NCBI RefSeq assembly: GCF_005144585.1
Contig: NZ_SSMQ01000049.1
Span: 1-64,000 of the forward strand
Direction: 5' to 3'
DNA: 64,000 nucleotides
Source of the DNA: Polyangium fumosum
Lineage (GTDB): Bacteria > Myxococcota_A > Polyangia > Polyangiales > Polyangiaceae
In this document: positions 45,876-57,342 of the stretch, in pieces
How the letters are laid out: every line of letters starts with the position of its first letter
Position numbering within the stretch: position 1 is the stretch's first letter
Notes under the pieces: model-generated
What the model was told of the DNA's origin: nothing
The model's input: only the letters and a program-made list of their open reading frames with translations
The model's database searches: none
Program-made: the position numbers and the translations under genes

Positions 45876-46041
45876 GGTCGATCCCATCTGATCCCCTTGG
45901 AAACGACGCCCGCGACGACCCCTCTCGCGGGATCTCGTTGACACCCCGCCGAACGATCCCGACCATGACGAGCGCGGCTCTCGGCTCCCCTCAAAGGAAC
46001 GAGACAAGGCGAGCCGCTCCGTCCCCCACATTCGGTGAACC

Positions 46042-46815
46042 GTGGCTCAACAGCTCCGCATCGAGGTAGCCGGCGAGACGAACGTCGGCCGCAAGCGTAA
46101 TCACAACGAAGACAACTTCGCGATCATGGCGGAGTACGGCCTCTTCATCGTGGCCGACGGCATGGGTGGTCATGCATCGGGCGAGGTCGCCTCGAAGATG
46201 GCCGTCGATGCGATGCAAGAGTTCTTCGCGCAGACGCAAGAGGATCCCGAGCGCACGTGGCCCTACAAGATGGACCGCACGAAGGGCTACGAGGAGAACC
46301 GCCTCATCACGGGCATCAAGCTCGCGAACCTGCGCATCTACGAGACCGCGCAACGCGAGTCGAAGAAGCGCGGCATGGGGACGACGTTCGTCGGCATCTT
46401 CACGGCCAACGACGGCGTGTACATCGCACACGTCGGTGACAGCCGCGTCTACCGGCATCGCGACGGCAAGCTCGAGTGCCTTACCGAGGACCACTCGCTG
46501 CTCAACGACTACATCAAGATGAAGCGCCTCACGCCCGAGGAGATCGCGAACTTCCCGCACAAGAACGTCATCGTTCGTGCGCTCGGGATGAAGGAGACCG
46601 TCAAGGTCGACACGCGCTTCGAGGTGCCCGCGGTCAACGACACGTACCTGCTCTGCTCCGACGGCCTCTCCGGCCCCGTGAGTGACCCCGAGATCGCCGA
46701 CATCCTCTCGCGCCACGGCGACATCAAGACCGCGACGGCGAAGCTCATCGAGCGCGCCAACGAGAACGGCGGACCGGACAACGTCACGTGCGTCCTCGTC
46801 CGCTGGACGCTCTGA
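46042..46815 (+). CDS. PP2C-type Ser/Thr protein phosphatase
   Basis: This 257-aa metal-dependent phosphatase has all PPM motifs: RNHNEDNF, VADGMGGHASGE, GTTFVGI, IAHVGDSRVYR, LTEDHS, LLCSDGLSGPV and GGPDNVTCVLV. It starts at GTG 46042. It would reverse phosphorylation by Hanks-type kinases such as the convergent kinase at 46896-48413. It is cytoplasmic with no extra domain. Confidence 0.93.
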   Translation: MAQQLRIEVAGETNVGRKRNHNEDNFAIMAEYGLFIVADGMGGHASGEVASKMAVDAMQEFFAQTQEDPERTWPYKMDRTKGYEENRLITGIKLANLRIYETAQRESKKRGMGTTFVGIFTANDGVYIAHVGDSRVYRHRDGKLECLTEDHSLLNDYIKMKRLTPEEIANFPHKNVIVRALGMKETVKVDTRFEVPAVNDTYLLCSDGLSGPVSDPEIADILSRHGDIKTATAKLIERANENGGPDNVTCVLVRWTL

Positions 46816-46841
46816 CCCACGTCCCACGCGAACGACGTCTT

Positions 46842-46863
46842 ACGCGCCGCACCCACGGCGCGT
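46842..46863. terminator. Hairpin between convergent PP2C and kinase genes
   Basis: An 8-bp stem (46842-46849/46856-46863) with a 6-nt loop lies between the two stop codons. There is no T-tract on either side. Confidence 0.4.
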
Positions 46864-46895
46864 GAGGGCGTTTGTGCGCGCGGCGCGCGCGAGGA

Positions 46896-48413
46896 TCACT
46901 TGCCCGTCGAGAGCATGATCGCCGCGACGATGCCGAAGCCGATCAGCGCGAACAGCACGCCGCCGAGCAGGAAGGGCCAGACGCGGCGCGGCGCGGGCTG
47001 CGAAGCAAGGTCGGTCGCGACCGGCTGCAGCCCGGTCTGCTGCTGCCACGGAGCCTGCTGCACCGGCGCGCTCATCGACCGCTGCGCGTAGGACTGCGAG
47101 GCCTCCGGGTACGATGCGTTCGGCATCGGCGTCTGCACCGGCGAGCCGTAACCCGGCGGCATGCTCGGCGACGCGGACACGGGCGGCTGCACCGCGCCGT
47201 ACGTCCCCGAGTTCGCCGCGCCCATGTAACTGTTGGAGCTCGAACCATACTGCGACGGGCTCGGCCGCCCCGCGCTCGAACCCGACGGCTGCGGCAGCGG
47301 CGGCCACTGCGGGCCCCCTCCGTTCGGGTTCGGCATGAGCCGCGCGATGGGCATCGCGAGCGTCGCGGCCGCGTCGTCGGTCGTGTTCTCTGCCTCGATG
47401 GGCGGAGGCTCGGGGCGACGGATGTGCGGCTCGTGGCGCGTCACGTCGTACGGCATCGTCCCGCGGGGCCCGCCGCTCAGCGACGATGGCGTGTGGGAGG
47501 GCGCGGGCATCGTGTGCGCGGTCCCGAGCGCGGCGGGCTGCATGTACGAACCCGACGAACGCGGGCTCAGCTCGCGCCACGCGGCGAGCGCCTCCGTCGC
47601 GGTCTGGAACCTCTGGTCCGGGTCTCGCGCGAGCCCGCGCGCGACGAACGCCTCGAGCCGCGGATCGACGGGGCCGTCCATCGCGTCGCCGATTCGCCGC
47701 GGCGGCGCCTTGGCCTTCATCTCCACCATCACGAGCACGTTCTTCGCGAGGTAGGGGAGCTGCCCCGTCAGCGACTGGTAGATCATCGTCGTGCACGCGT
47801 AGATGTCCGCGCGCTCGTCGACCATCTTCGCCTTGCCGATCTGCTCGGGCGGCATGAACGAGAACGTCCCGAGGCTCTGCCCCATCTCCGTCAGCGTCTC
47901 GCCCTCCATCTCCTTCGGCAGCTTCGAGATGCCGAAGTCGAGGATCTTCACCCGCGTCGAACCGTCGGGGCGGCGCTCCAGGTAGATGTTCGAGGGCTTG
48001 AGGTCGCGGTGGATGATCTTCACGCGGTGCGCGTCCGCGAGGCCCATCCAGACCTGCTCGATGATGGTGTAGAGCTCGTCGAAGTGAATCGGCCCGGTGC
48101 GCTTCAGCCGATCGATGAGGCTCTCGCCTTCGAGCAGCTCGAAGACGAGCACGATGCCGAAGTTCGCGTCCTCCTCGACGTCGAGGACCTGCGTGACGTA
48201 GTCGCTGTTGATCGAGCCCGCCGCGCGCGCCTCGCGCCGGAAGCGCTCGACGGCCGAGTGCTTCGCCTTCGCGTCGGCGTGCAGCACCTTGATCGCCACC
48301 TGGCGCCCGGTGCGCGTGTTCTCCGCGGCGAACACCTCGCCCATGCCGCCGCGCCCGAGCGGGCGGATCACGCGGTAGCGACTCGCGATGAGGGTGCCGG
48401 TTTCGATCTCCAA
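46896..48413 (-). CDS. Hanks-type Ser/Thr kinase with C-terminal membrane anchor
   Basis: This 505-aa protein has its kinase domain at residues 10-275: LGRGGMGEVFAA, VAIKVL, HRDLKPSNIYL, ILDFGISK and MPPEQIGK. The rest is a Pro/Ser/Gln-rich linker and a single terminal membrane helix (WPFLLGGVLFALIGFGIVA) with almost nothing beyond it. The start is TTG 48413, with AGG upstream; no better start is seen. The gene for a TPR-containing exported protein lies 22 bases upstream, so the two probably share a transcript. Confidence 0.9.
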   Translation of the reverse strand: MEIETGTLIASRYRVIRPLGRGGMGEVFAAENTRTGRQVAIKVLHADAKAKHSAVERFRREARAAGSINSDYVTQVLDVEEDANFGIVLVFELLEGESLIDRLKRTGPIHFDELYTIIEQVWMGLADAHRVKIIHRDLKPSNIYLERRPDGSTRVKILDFGISKLPKEMEGETLTEMGQSLGTFSFMPPEQIGKAKMVDERADIYACTTMIYQSLTGQLPYLAKNVLVMVEMKAKAPPRRIGDAMDGPVDPRLEAFVARGLARDPDQRFQTATEALAAWRELSPRSSGSYMQPAALGTAHTMPAPSHTPSSLSGGPRGTMPYDVTRHEPHIRRPEPPPIEAENTTDDAAATLAMPIARLMPNPNGGGPQWPPLPQPSGSSAGRPSPSQYGSSSNSYMGAANSGTYGAVQPPVSASPSMPPGYGSPVQTPMPNASYPEASQSYAQRSMSAPVQQAPWQQQTGLQPVATDLASQPAPRRVWPFLLGGVLFALIGFGIVAAIMLSTGK

Positions 48414-48435
48414 ACGCGCGCCTCGTCCCTTCGGA

Positions 48436-49521
48436 CTAGAACGTTCCGACGGCCATCATGCCGCCGCCTTGCGGTATCGCCCATGGAGCGAAGGCGAACG
48501 ACTCCTTCGGCGGCTCGGCCGGCTTCTTCTCGGGCCGCAGGACGAAGAGGACCGTCGCCGCCACGGCGCCCGACGCGGCCAGGCCGAAGCACACGTCCGC
48601 GACCGCGTTGAGCGTCACGACCTTCGAGCGCATGTCTTCGAGGACCTGCAGCTCCTCTTTGCTGTTCGCTTTCCCGTTCGACGCGTCGAAGTCGGCCCTC
48701 GCGCCCGTCGCGAGCGCGCCGCCGACGATCGCGCCGGCCACGCCCGCGGCGATCGCCGCGCCGCCGACGACGAACACCGTGATGGGCACCGGACGCGAGG
48801 GCTGCTCGGCGGGTTTGTCCTCGTTCCCGAGGAAGTCCTTCTCGGTAAAACCCTCGGCCGTCACGGGCTTGCCCTTGTCGAACTCGAACTCGCGATCGTA
48901 CTTGCCGCCGTTCGTGATCTCGACCTTCCAGACCTGATCCGGCGCGCCTTCGACGCTCGCCTTGAACTCGTGCGTGCCGGGGTGGATGCCGATGCGCGTG
49001 CCCGTGAGCCCGATCGTGTAGCGGTTCGTGATCGGAAAGCCGCGCGCCGGCGTGCGCACGTCCGTGATGGTCACGCCCGGCCTGTCCGACTTCAGCGTCA
49101 CCCACGCGACGACCGAGCGCAGCGCCTTGAGGTCGGTCTCCATCTGCTGTTTGTCCGCGGGGTCGAGCTGATCGCCCTTCGCTTCGAGGAATTTTTCGAG
49201 CAGGGAGATCGCCTCGCCGTCGCGTTCGAGCTCCATCGCGCAGAGGCCCATGCCCTTGACCGCGTTCATCGAGCCCGACAGGTCGAAGGCCTTCTTGAAC
49301 TCGCGATACGCCTCCTCGCACTTGTGCCCGGAGGGATCGTTGTAGAAGGCGGCGCCCGCCTCCATGTGCTTCTTCGCTTCGACGAGGTTCGGATCCTCGG
49401 GCGCCGCAGGCTCGGCCGGAGGCTTTTTGCCGCCTTTGCCCTGCGCGAGGGCTGGGCATGCAGTGGCAAGCATGGCGAGAGCCGTGATCGCGGAGAACGT
49501 ACGCGTCAGCGCGGACCGCAT
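48436..49521 (-). CDS. TPR/PEGA-like exported protein, kinase partner
   Basis: This 361-aa protein has a signal peptide ending PALAQ, TPR-like helices at 45-120, a PEGA-like beta segment (WVTLKSDRPGVTITDVRTP) at 140-230 and two hydrophobic helices near 260-285 and 315-335. This layout recurs beside myxobacterial Ser/Thr kinases. It probably sits in the envelope; no catalytic motif is visible. Confidence 0.75.
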   Translation of the reverse strand: MRSALTRTFSAITALAMLATACPALAQGKGGKKPPAEPAAPEDPNLVEAKKHMEAGAAFYNDPSGHKCEEAYREFKKAFDLSGSMNAVKGMGLCAMELERDGEAISLLEKFLEAKGDQLDPADKQQMETDLKALRSVVAWVTLKSDRPGVTITDVRTPARGFPITNRYTIGLTGTRIGIHPGTHEFKASVEGAPDQVWKVEITNGGKYDREFEFDKGKPVTAEGFTEKDFLGNEDKPAEQPSRPVPITVFVVGGAAIAAGVAGAIVGGALATGARADFDASNGKANSKEELQVLEDMRSKVVTLNAVADVCFGLAASGAVAATVLFVLRPEKKPAEPPKESFAFAPWAIPQGGGMMAVGTF

Positions 49522-49640
49522 GCCCCAAAGGGTACCGCGGGTCGCGCAGGATCGGAAAGAGAACCGCAGGGATTCGGGGCGTGGCTCCGCTCGCGGAGCG
49601 CAGGCCCGCGCGTCGAACGACGCGGCGGCAGGGGGGCGTC

Positions 49641-51608
49641 TTACTCCTCGTTGGAGCGGAGCTTGGCGAGAACGCTGAGGTCTTCGAGGGTCGAGGTGTC
49701 GCCGGTGGTCTCGCGCCCGCTGGCCACGTCCTTCAGGAGGCGCCGCATGATCTTGCCGCTCCTCGTCTTCGGCAGCGCGTCGGCGAAGCGGATCTGATCC
49801 GGCCGGGCGAACTTGCCGATCTCCTGGCCGACGTGATTCGCGAGCTTGGTCGCGAGCTCCGGATTCGCTGAAAAGCCGGGGCGCAGCGAGACGAAGACCA
49901 CGAGCGCCTGGCCCTTGAGGTCGTCCGGCCGGCCGACCGCGGCCGCCTCGGCCACGGCCGGATGCGAGACGAGCGTGCTCTCGATCTCCGCGGTGCCGAT
50001 GCGATGTCCGGCGACGTTCAGGACATCGTCGATGCGGCCGACGACCCAGTAGTAGCCGTCCTCGTCACGTCGCGCGCCGTCGCCCGTGAAGTAGCAGCCC
50101 TCGATGTCGCTGAAGTACTGCTTGCGGAAGCGCTCGTCGTCGCCCCACACGGTGCGCAGCATCGACGGCCACGGGCGCTTGAGGACGAGCATGCCGCCCG
50201 CGTTCGCGCCGACGCTCGTGCCTTCCTTGGTCACGACGTCCGGCACCACGCCGAACATCGGGAGGCCCGTCGATCCGGGCTTCGCCGCGGCCGCGCCGGG
50301 CAGGGTCGTCATGAGGATCGAGCCCGTCTCCGTTTGCCACCACGTGTCGACGATGGGGCAACGCTCGCCGCCGATGTTCTTGTGGTACCAGATCCACGCC
50401 TCGGGGTTGATCGGCTCGCCGACGGAGCCGAGCAGGCGCAGGCTCGAAAGATCGCTCTTCTTCGGCCAGTCGTCGCCTTGGCGCATGAAGGCGCGGATCG
50501 CGGTCGGCGCGGTGTAGAGGATGGTCACGCCGTGCCGCTCGATGAGGCGCCAGAAGCGGCCCCAGTCGGGGAAGTTCGGCGCGCCTTCGTAGAGCAGACA
50601 CGTCGCGCCGTTCGAGAGCGGGCCGTAGACGATGTAGCTGTGCCCGGTCACCCAACCGACGTCGGCCGTGCACCAGTAGACGTCGTCGTCGCGCAGGTCG
50701 AAGACGTACTTCGTGGTGACGTGCGTGCCGACGAGATACCCCGCGGTCGTGTGAAGCACGCCCTTCGGTTTGCCCGTCGATCCCGAGGTGTAGAGGATGA
50801 AGAGCGGGTGCTCGGCGTCGACGATCGTCGCCTCGCGGCGCGCGTGTCCGTTCGGATCGACGATGTCGTGCCACCACACGTCGCGCCCCTCGACCATCGT
50901 CACGGGGCACTTCTCGGCGCCGAGGTGACGCAGCACGACGGTCTTCTGCACGCTCGCCGATTGCGGCTGCGCGAGCGCCTTGTCGACCGTCGACTTCAGC
51001 TCGAGCACGTGGCCGCGCCGGTAGCCGCCGTCCTGCGTGATGACGACCTTCGCCTGGCAGTCGTGCACGCGGTCGCGGATCGCGTCCGCCGCGAAGCCGC
51101 CGAAGATCACGGTGTGCACGGCGCCGAGGCGCGCACACGCGAGCATCGCCACCGCGACCTCGGGCACCATGCCCATGTAGATCGCCACGCGGTCGCCCTT
51201 CTCCACGCCGAGCTTCGCGAGCGCGTCGGCGAAGAGCACGGTCTCGCGGTAGAGCTGCGCGTACGTGAGCGTGCGCGTCTCGCCGTACTCGCCCTCCCAG
51301 ATGATCGCTGCCTTGTTCCGCGTCGGCGTCGACATGTGCCGATCGAGACAGCTCTCCGAGACGTTGAGCGTCGCGCCCTGGAACCACTTCGCGTGCGGGA
51401 GGTTCCATTCGACCGTCTGCGTCCACGGCGTGCGGAAGACGAGATCCTTTGCCTCGCGACGCCAGAACGTGTCCGGATCGTCGAGGCTTTCGCGGTAGAG
51501 CGCGTCGTAGGCCTCACGCGAGGTGATGCGCGCGCGCGCGGCAAACTCGGCCGGCGGATCGAACCGGCGCGTCTCCTTGAGCAAGCTGGTGATGGCTTCG
51601 TTCGACAT
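49641..51608 (-). CDS. acs: Acetyl-coenzyme A synthetase
   Basis: This 655-aa ANL-family enzyme activates acetate with ATP to acetyl-AMP, then acetyl-CoA. Motifs are the P-loop [53 protein letters not shown] and the C-terminal catalytic lysine in [11 protein letters not shown], the site usually regulated by acetylation. Length and N-terminus match standard Acs. ATG 51608 follows GGGAGGAC. It appears to be a single-gene unit. Confidence 0.96.
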   Translation of the reverse strand: MSNEAITSLLKETRRFDPPAEFAARARITSREAYDALYRESLDDPDTFWRREAKDLVFRTPWTQTVEWNLPHAKWFQGATLNVSESCLDRHMSTPTRNKAAIIWEGEYGETRTLTYAQLYRETVLFADALAKLGVEKGDRVAIYMGMVPEVAVAMLACARLGAVHTVIFGGFAADAIRDRVHDCQAKVVITQDGGYRRGHVLELKSTVDKALAQPQSASVQKTVVLRHLGAEKCPVTMVEGRDVWWHDIVDPNGHARREATIVDAEHPLFILYTSGSTGKPKGVLHTTAGYLVGTHVTTKYVFDLRDDDVYWCTADVGWVTGHSYIVYGPLSNGATCLLYEGAPNFPDWGRFWRLIERHGVTILYTAPTAIRAFMRQGDDWPKKSDLSSLRLLGSVGEPINPEAWIWYHKNIGGERCPIVDTWWQTETGSILMTTLPGAAAAKPGSTGLPMFGVVPDVVTKEGTSVGANAGGMLVLKRPWPSMLRTVWGDDERFRKQYFSDIEGCYFTGDGARRDEDGYYWVVGRIDDVLNVAGHRIGTAEIESTLVSHPAVAEAAAVGRPDDLKGQALVVFVSLRPGFSANPELATKLANHVGQEIGKFARPDQIRFADALPKTRSGKIMRRLLKDVASGRETTGDTSTLEDLSVLAKLRSNEE

Positions 51609-51724
51609 GCGTCCTCCCGAGGCGGACGCGGAGGATACCGCCGCGCACGCACGAACCAAGACAAGGATCGCGTCCTAGCTTTGCCCGGGTTCGATCGCTC
51701 GCGACGCAGCCGCGACGCACGGCG

Positions 51725-53085
51725 TCACCAACCGCCGAGGCCCACGCGCGCGCCGAGGCCCAGGGTCACGCGCGGGTCGGCGAGCTCGACCTCGGCCGTG
51801 TCGGTCCCGCCGAGCAGGAGCGTCTGCTGCGCGGCGAGGCCGACCAGGACGCCGCTCCAGTCGAGCTCGAAGCCCGTGTCGAGGTTGATGAAGGCGACGC
51901 CGCCGGGGCTCTCGCCGCTGCCGAGCCAGTTGTACGCGAGGCCGCCGCCGATCGTGGCGACGAACCGCGCCTTGCGCCCGGGGCTCATGAGCCGCACGCC
52001 GCCGCCGAAGCGCGCCGAGTTCAGGCGGACCGTGCTGTCGCCGCTCTTCGTGGCGATGGGGTTGTTCGCGTAGTCGAAGATGAACTCGAGCCCGATCGGC
52101 GTGGAGATCCGGTAGCCGAGCCGCGCGCCGACCATGCCGCCCGCGCCCTCCTCGCCGAGCATCAGGAAGACGCCGCCCGTCGCGTTCGCGTACGCCCCGC
52201 GGAGGGGCGGCTCCGGCGGCTTCGCGATCTTGGGCGGCGGCGGAGGCGGGGTCGGGAGCGAGCGCGGCACGGCGATGGGCACACCGCCGACGTCGGGACG
52301 AACCTCCTGCGCTTTGCCGGCCACGACGAGCACCTGGAACGCGTACTCGGGGCCGCCCTGCCGATACATCTGCACGAGGTGCGTCCCCGGCTCGACGAGG
52401 CCGGCCCACTGCCCGAGCGCGAGCGGCACTTGATCGATCGCGATGGCCATCTCGGGGTCGTCCGTCTTCACGACGACCCACCCCTTGTTCGGCACGAGCG
52501 CGAGCTTGACGACCTTGTCCTGGTCCTTGCTCGTGATCGTGATCGTCTCCTCGGCGTCCTCGTACCCCTCGGCGCGCGCGCCGATGCGGTGCCGACCCGG
52601 GCCGAGCGGCAGCGGTTTGTCCGCGGTGCCGGGGGGCTGCGGCTCGTCGTCGACGAGGAGCACGGCGTGGGACGGCGAGAGCTCGACCTTCACGTACCCG
52701 ATGAGCGCGCGCATCTCGGCGATCGCGCTCTCGGCGGCGGCTTTGTCCTCGGGCTCCATCGTGTCCGCGTGCTTGCGGAGCGCGAGCTCGAGGGCGGCGA
52801 TGGCCTTCGGGTATGCGAAGAGGCTCTTGTGCGCGAGCGCGATGTTGACGAGCGGGCTCGCGCGCGGGCGTTCGGCGTAAGCGGCCTCGAACTCCACGAC
52901 GGCGGCGGCGAAGTTGCCGTCGCCGTAGAGCTTCACGCCGTTCGCCATGTGCTGCTTGTACGCGTCGGAGAGCGGCGCGTTTTCGGCCTTGGGCTCCCCG
53001 GCCGCGACGGCATCGGGCGCGATCGTGGCGAGCGCGATCGTGATGGCGAGGGCCGCGTGGGACCTGGATCGACCGAGGAGCGAGC

Positions 53086-53089
<4 letters not shown>
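51725..53089 (-). CDS. TPR / PEGA / outer-membrane barrel protein, kinase partner
   Basis: This 454-aa protein has a signal peptide ending AVAAG and TPRs at 45-125. PEGA-like domains cover 130-270 (VEVELS-type strands, PLGPGRHRIGARAEGYEDAEETI). A Pro-rich linker is followed by a roughly 150-residue beta-barrel ending in GLGGW. It would span from periplasm to outer membrane. ATG 53089 overlaps the stop of the kinase (ATGA), so it is translated with it. Confidence 0.78.
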
Positions 53090-54603
<1,514 letters not shown>

Positions 54604-54722
54604 CGAGGCCGGGTCGACCTCGTCCCCCCATGGACGAGTGAACGAGAGAAAACCTTCGGCCGATCGGGCCGAGCTTATCACCGCTCCCCCGGGGCGTGCA
54701 CGATCTCGACGAAACGGCGTCT

Positions 54723-55025
54723 CTAACGAGGCAGCGGCGACAGATCCGGCGGGGGGGTCTCGCCGAGCAACGCGTCGAGCTTTCCGTTTTGATCGAGCGC
54801 GGCCACGTCCGTAAATCCGCCCACGGGGCGGCTGTTGATGAACACCTGCGGCACCGTGCGCTGGCCCGTGGCCTCCGAGAGCCAGCGGCGGAGGTCGGGC
54901 CGTGTGTCGACGTCGATTTCCTCGAAGCGTACGTTCTTCCGAGAAAGCAAGGCTTTCGCGCGCTGGCAGTAGGGGCACCAAGGGGTCGTGTAGACGGCGA
55001 CGTCGGCTGGCATGATGCTGGACAT
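54723..55025 (-). CDS. grxC: Glutaredoxin
   Basis: This 100-aa dithiol glutaredoxin has the active site TPWCPYCQRAK, the TVPQVFI cis-Pro loop and GGFTD glutathione-binding motif. ATG 55025 or the ATG at 55013 could start translation; the longer frame upstream is not supported. It reduces protein disulfides with glutathione. The 259-bp gap to the divergent NACHT-like kinase holds presumed promoters for both; no motif stands out. Confidence 0.92.
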   Translation of the reverse strand: MSSIMPADVAVYTTPWCPYCQRAKALLSRKNVRFEEIDVDTRPDLRRWLSEATGQRTVPQVFINSRPVGGFTDVAALDQNGKLDALLGETPPPDLSPLPR

Positions 55026-55284
55026 TTCGGTTCTACCAGCGACGAGCGCAAGGGGTGGATGCGTGCTCGGTCGGTTGGTGGACGGATGGAGGGGGTGGGG
55101 GGACGAGGGGTCGCTGGGGGAAGCGAGGGGGCGGCGGGCCGGTGGTTGTGTGAGCAACGCAGGGGCTCGACGACCTCGTTCGTGTCGCTTCACCTGGCAA
55201 GGTCGAGGGCATCTTTGGCGGCGACGAGCTTGTCCGTGGTGCGGACCCCCAGTACGTCTGGGCCTCGGAGCACAGAGAGGTGTC

Positions 55285-57342
55285 ATGAAGCCGCCGATGT
55301 TCCAGCTAGAAACGGACGGAGATCCGCAGGAGGCCGTGGCGCAGGTCTACCGTGCCGCGGGCTTCGAGGTCGAGCGGCGCGTCGGCGATGCGCCTGGCAC
55401 GGTCGAATGGTTTGCTTCTTCCACGGGGTTTCCCCGCGTGCGCACCTACTTCCGGGTCTTGCCGAAGGTCCCCGAGGACCTCGCACGTGAACTCGCGGAA
55501 CTCACCGCCATTTGCCAGGTCACCGCTTCCGACCGCGCGATCGGGATCGTGCTGGAGGGCGAGTTGCCCGAGGGCTACGAGCCCAACCTCGCCACGGCGA
55601 CGTCCGCGGCCCTGATCACCATCCGGCAATGGGTGCTGGAGGTCACGGGTATCGCAACCAAAGCGAGAGAGCTCGTCCGTACGATGGACGCGGCTGCGGC
55701 AGGCCTCTACTTCCCCCGGAGAGCGCGGCTCGCATCGGGCGAGGAGGTGGACGCGGATGTGTTCATCGCTCGCTGGGCAGACGAGTCGGTCGACTCCACA
55801 CTCATCGTTGTCGGACCAGGGAAGAGGACGACGGTGTCCCATGCCGCATGGAGCCTCGCTCGTCGGTTCGAGGAGCGGCCGGACGTCGTGACTCCGCCCA
55901 TCATGTCGTACGCGGGTGAACGGTCTTTTCACCTGCCCAGCGTCGTGGTCGTGGCGGACGCCAGGCATTACGACCGCCCACCGCCCACGCGTAGCCTGCT
56001 GTATTGGAGCGATCGTAGCGACAAGACCCTGCTCACGGCGCCTGGCATCGTCGTGCTGCGGTTGCTACCGCCCCGCGCAGACGAGATCGAGCGTTGGTTC
56101 GAGCGGCATCTCGAACCACGCCCGTCCTTCGATCGCTTCCTCGCGGCGCGCAGGACCAGCAAGGACTTCGCTGATCTCTCGAATGTCCTCGGAAACCTCG
56201 TGCTCCTGCGGGACACGATCCGTGCCCTGCCGACCCCTGCCTCCGATGCGACGCCCATCGAGGCATGGATCGTCGTGGTGGCCGCTGCTCATGTCGGCCA
56301 GGTGGCGTCGACCGTATCGCAGGATTGGGGTCGTGACCGCGCCAGCGCCTCCGATCTCGAGGATCTCGCCCTGGAGCAGTTTGCGATCGGCAAAGCAGCG
56401 TCCCGAAGGTTCCTGCTTCCTTGGGAATCCTATGGCTGGTTGGACCGGGAAGGCGAGCTCTTCTCCAACCAGCTCGTCATGCACTTCTTCCTCGCCCGGA
56501 AGATCGTCCGCGAGGTCCGCGCTGGTCACGACGACGTGCTCCTTCGGTACCAGTTCCCTCGGGAGGTCTTTCTCTTCCTGACCGTCATCGCACCGGACGT
56601 CGCCGCACGGCTCACGGACAGCGCCGTCGCCGGCATGGAGCAGCGGATCCGCGAGGAGGCCGAGCGCATCGCGCAGCTCGGGTTCGCGCATCGGCTCAAT
56701 CGTCCGGTCGGCGCGATGCGCCAGCACCTCGGCGAGATCCGTGACGCGCTCGACAAGGAGCAACGAGCATCGCTCGCGCGTCCCTTCGCCAGACTCGAAG
56801 AGGAGATCGACTACATCGAGCGGCTCACCGAAAAGACACGTATCTGGGAGGCAGGGCCCACGGGCACCAAGGCGAACGTCGTGCTCCGTCCGCTCGTCGA
56901 GGACGAACTCGCGCCCCTCACACGACGCTACACGGAGGTCGATACGCTCGTCGAGGTCCCGAGCGAGCTCCACGTCGAGGCGATCTCCGACGCGCTCCAC
57001 GAGACGCTGCACTGCCTCCTCGAAAACGCCTTTCACGCGGTCCTGTGCAGCACGCGGGCGACGGTTCGAAGGATCGTGGTCTCGGGGAGTCGCACGGGCG
57101 ACGTGATCCGCCTGGAGATCCGCGACAGCGGCGACGGCGTGAACTCCGGCGACCGCGATCGCATCTTCGAACCGTTCAACACGAACAAGACGGGCGGCGC
57201 CGGCAAGCCTCGCGGCACGGGCCTCGGTCTTGCGATCGCCAAGCGCTTCGTGGAAAGGATGGGGGGCCGGATCGGCCTAGATCCTGCGCACGAGGAGACC
57301 TGCTTCTTCATCGAGCTGGTCGCGGGCAAGGAGGACGGATGA
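55285..57342 (+). CDS. Degenerate REase-like / NACHT-like / histidine kinase fusion
   Basis: This 685-aa soluble protein starts at ATG 55285 after GAGAGG. Residues 10-95 look like a decayed Mrr-type nuclease fold without the catalytic Glu-x-Lys. Residues 155-430 follow the STAND/NACHT pattern: RWADESVDSTLIVVGPGK in place of the P-loop (Walker A is broken), LRLLPPRADEIERWF, LSNVLGNLVLLRD, then a winged-helix-like block ending FSNQLVMHFFLARKIVREV. Residues 455-520 are a DHp helix with phosphoacceptor His469 (AHRLNRPVG). The ATPase has LLENAFHAVL, EIRDSGDGV and GTGLGLAIAKR. It overlaps the response-regulator nuclease by ATGA. The NACHT and nuclease assignments are inference; the kinase is certain. 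Confidence 0.85.
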   Translation: MKPPMFQLETDGDPQEAVAQVYRAAGFEVERRVGDAPGTVEWFASSTGFPRVRTYFRVLPKVPEDLARELAELTAICQVTASDRAIGIVLEGELPEGYEPNLATATSAALITIRQWVLEVTGIATKARELVRTMDAAAAGLYFPRRARLASGEEVDADVFIARWADESVDSTLIVVGPGKRTTVSHAAWSLARRFEERPDVVTPPIMSYAGERSFHLPSVVVVADARHYDRPPPTRSLLYWSDRSDKTLLTAPGIVVLRLLPPRADEIERWFERHLEPRPSFDRFLAARRTSKDFADLSNVLGNLVLLRDTIRALPTPASDATPIEAWIVVVAAAHVGQVASTVSQDWGRDRASASDLEDLALEQFAIGKAASRRFLLPWESYGWLDREGELFSNQLVMHFFLARKIVREVRAGHDDVLLRYQFPREVFLFLTVIAPDVAARLTDSAVAGMEQRIREEAERIAQLGFAHRLNRPVGAMRQHLGEIRDALDKEQRASLARPFARLEEEIDYIERLTEKTRIWEAGPTGTKANVVLRPLVEDELAPLTRRYTEVDTLVEVPSELHVEAISDALHETLHCLLENAFHAVLCSTRATVRRIVVSGSRTGDVIRLEIRDSGDGVNSGDRDRIFEPFNTNKTGGAGKPRGTGLGLAIAKRFVERMGGRIGLDPAHEETCFFIELVAGKEDG

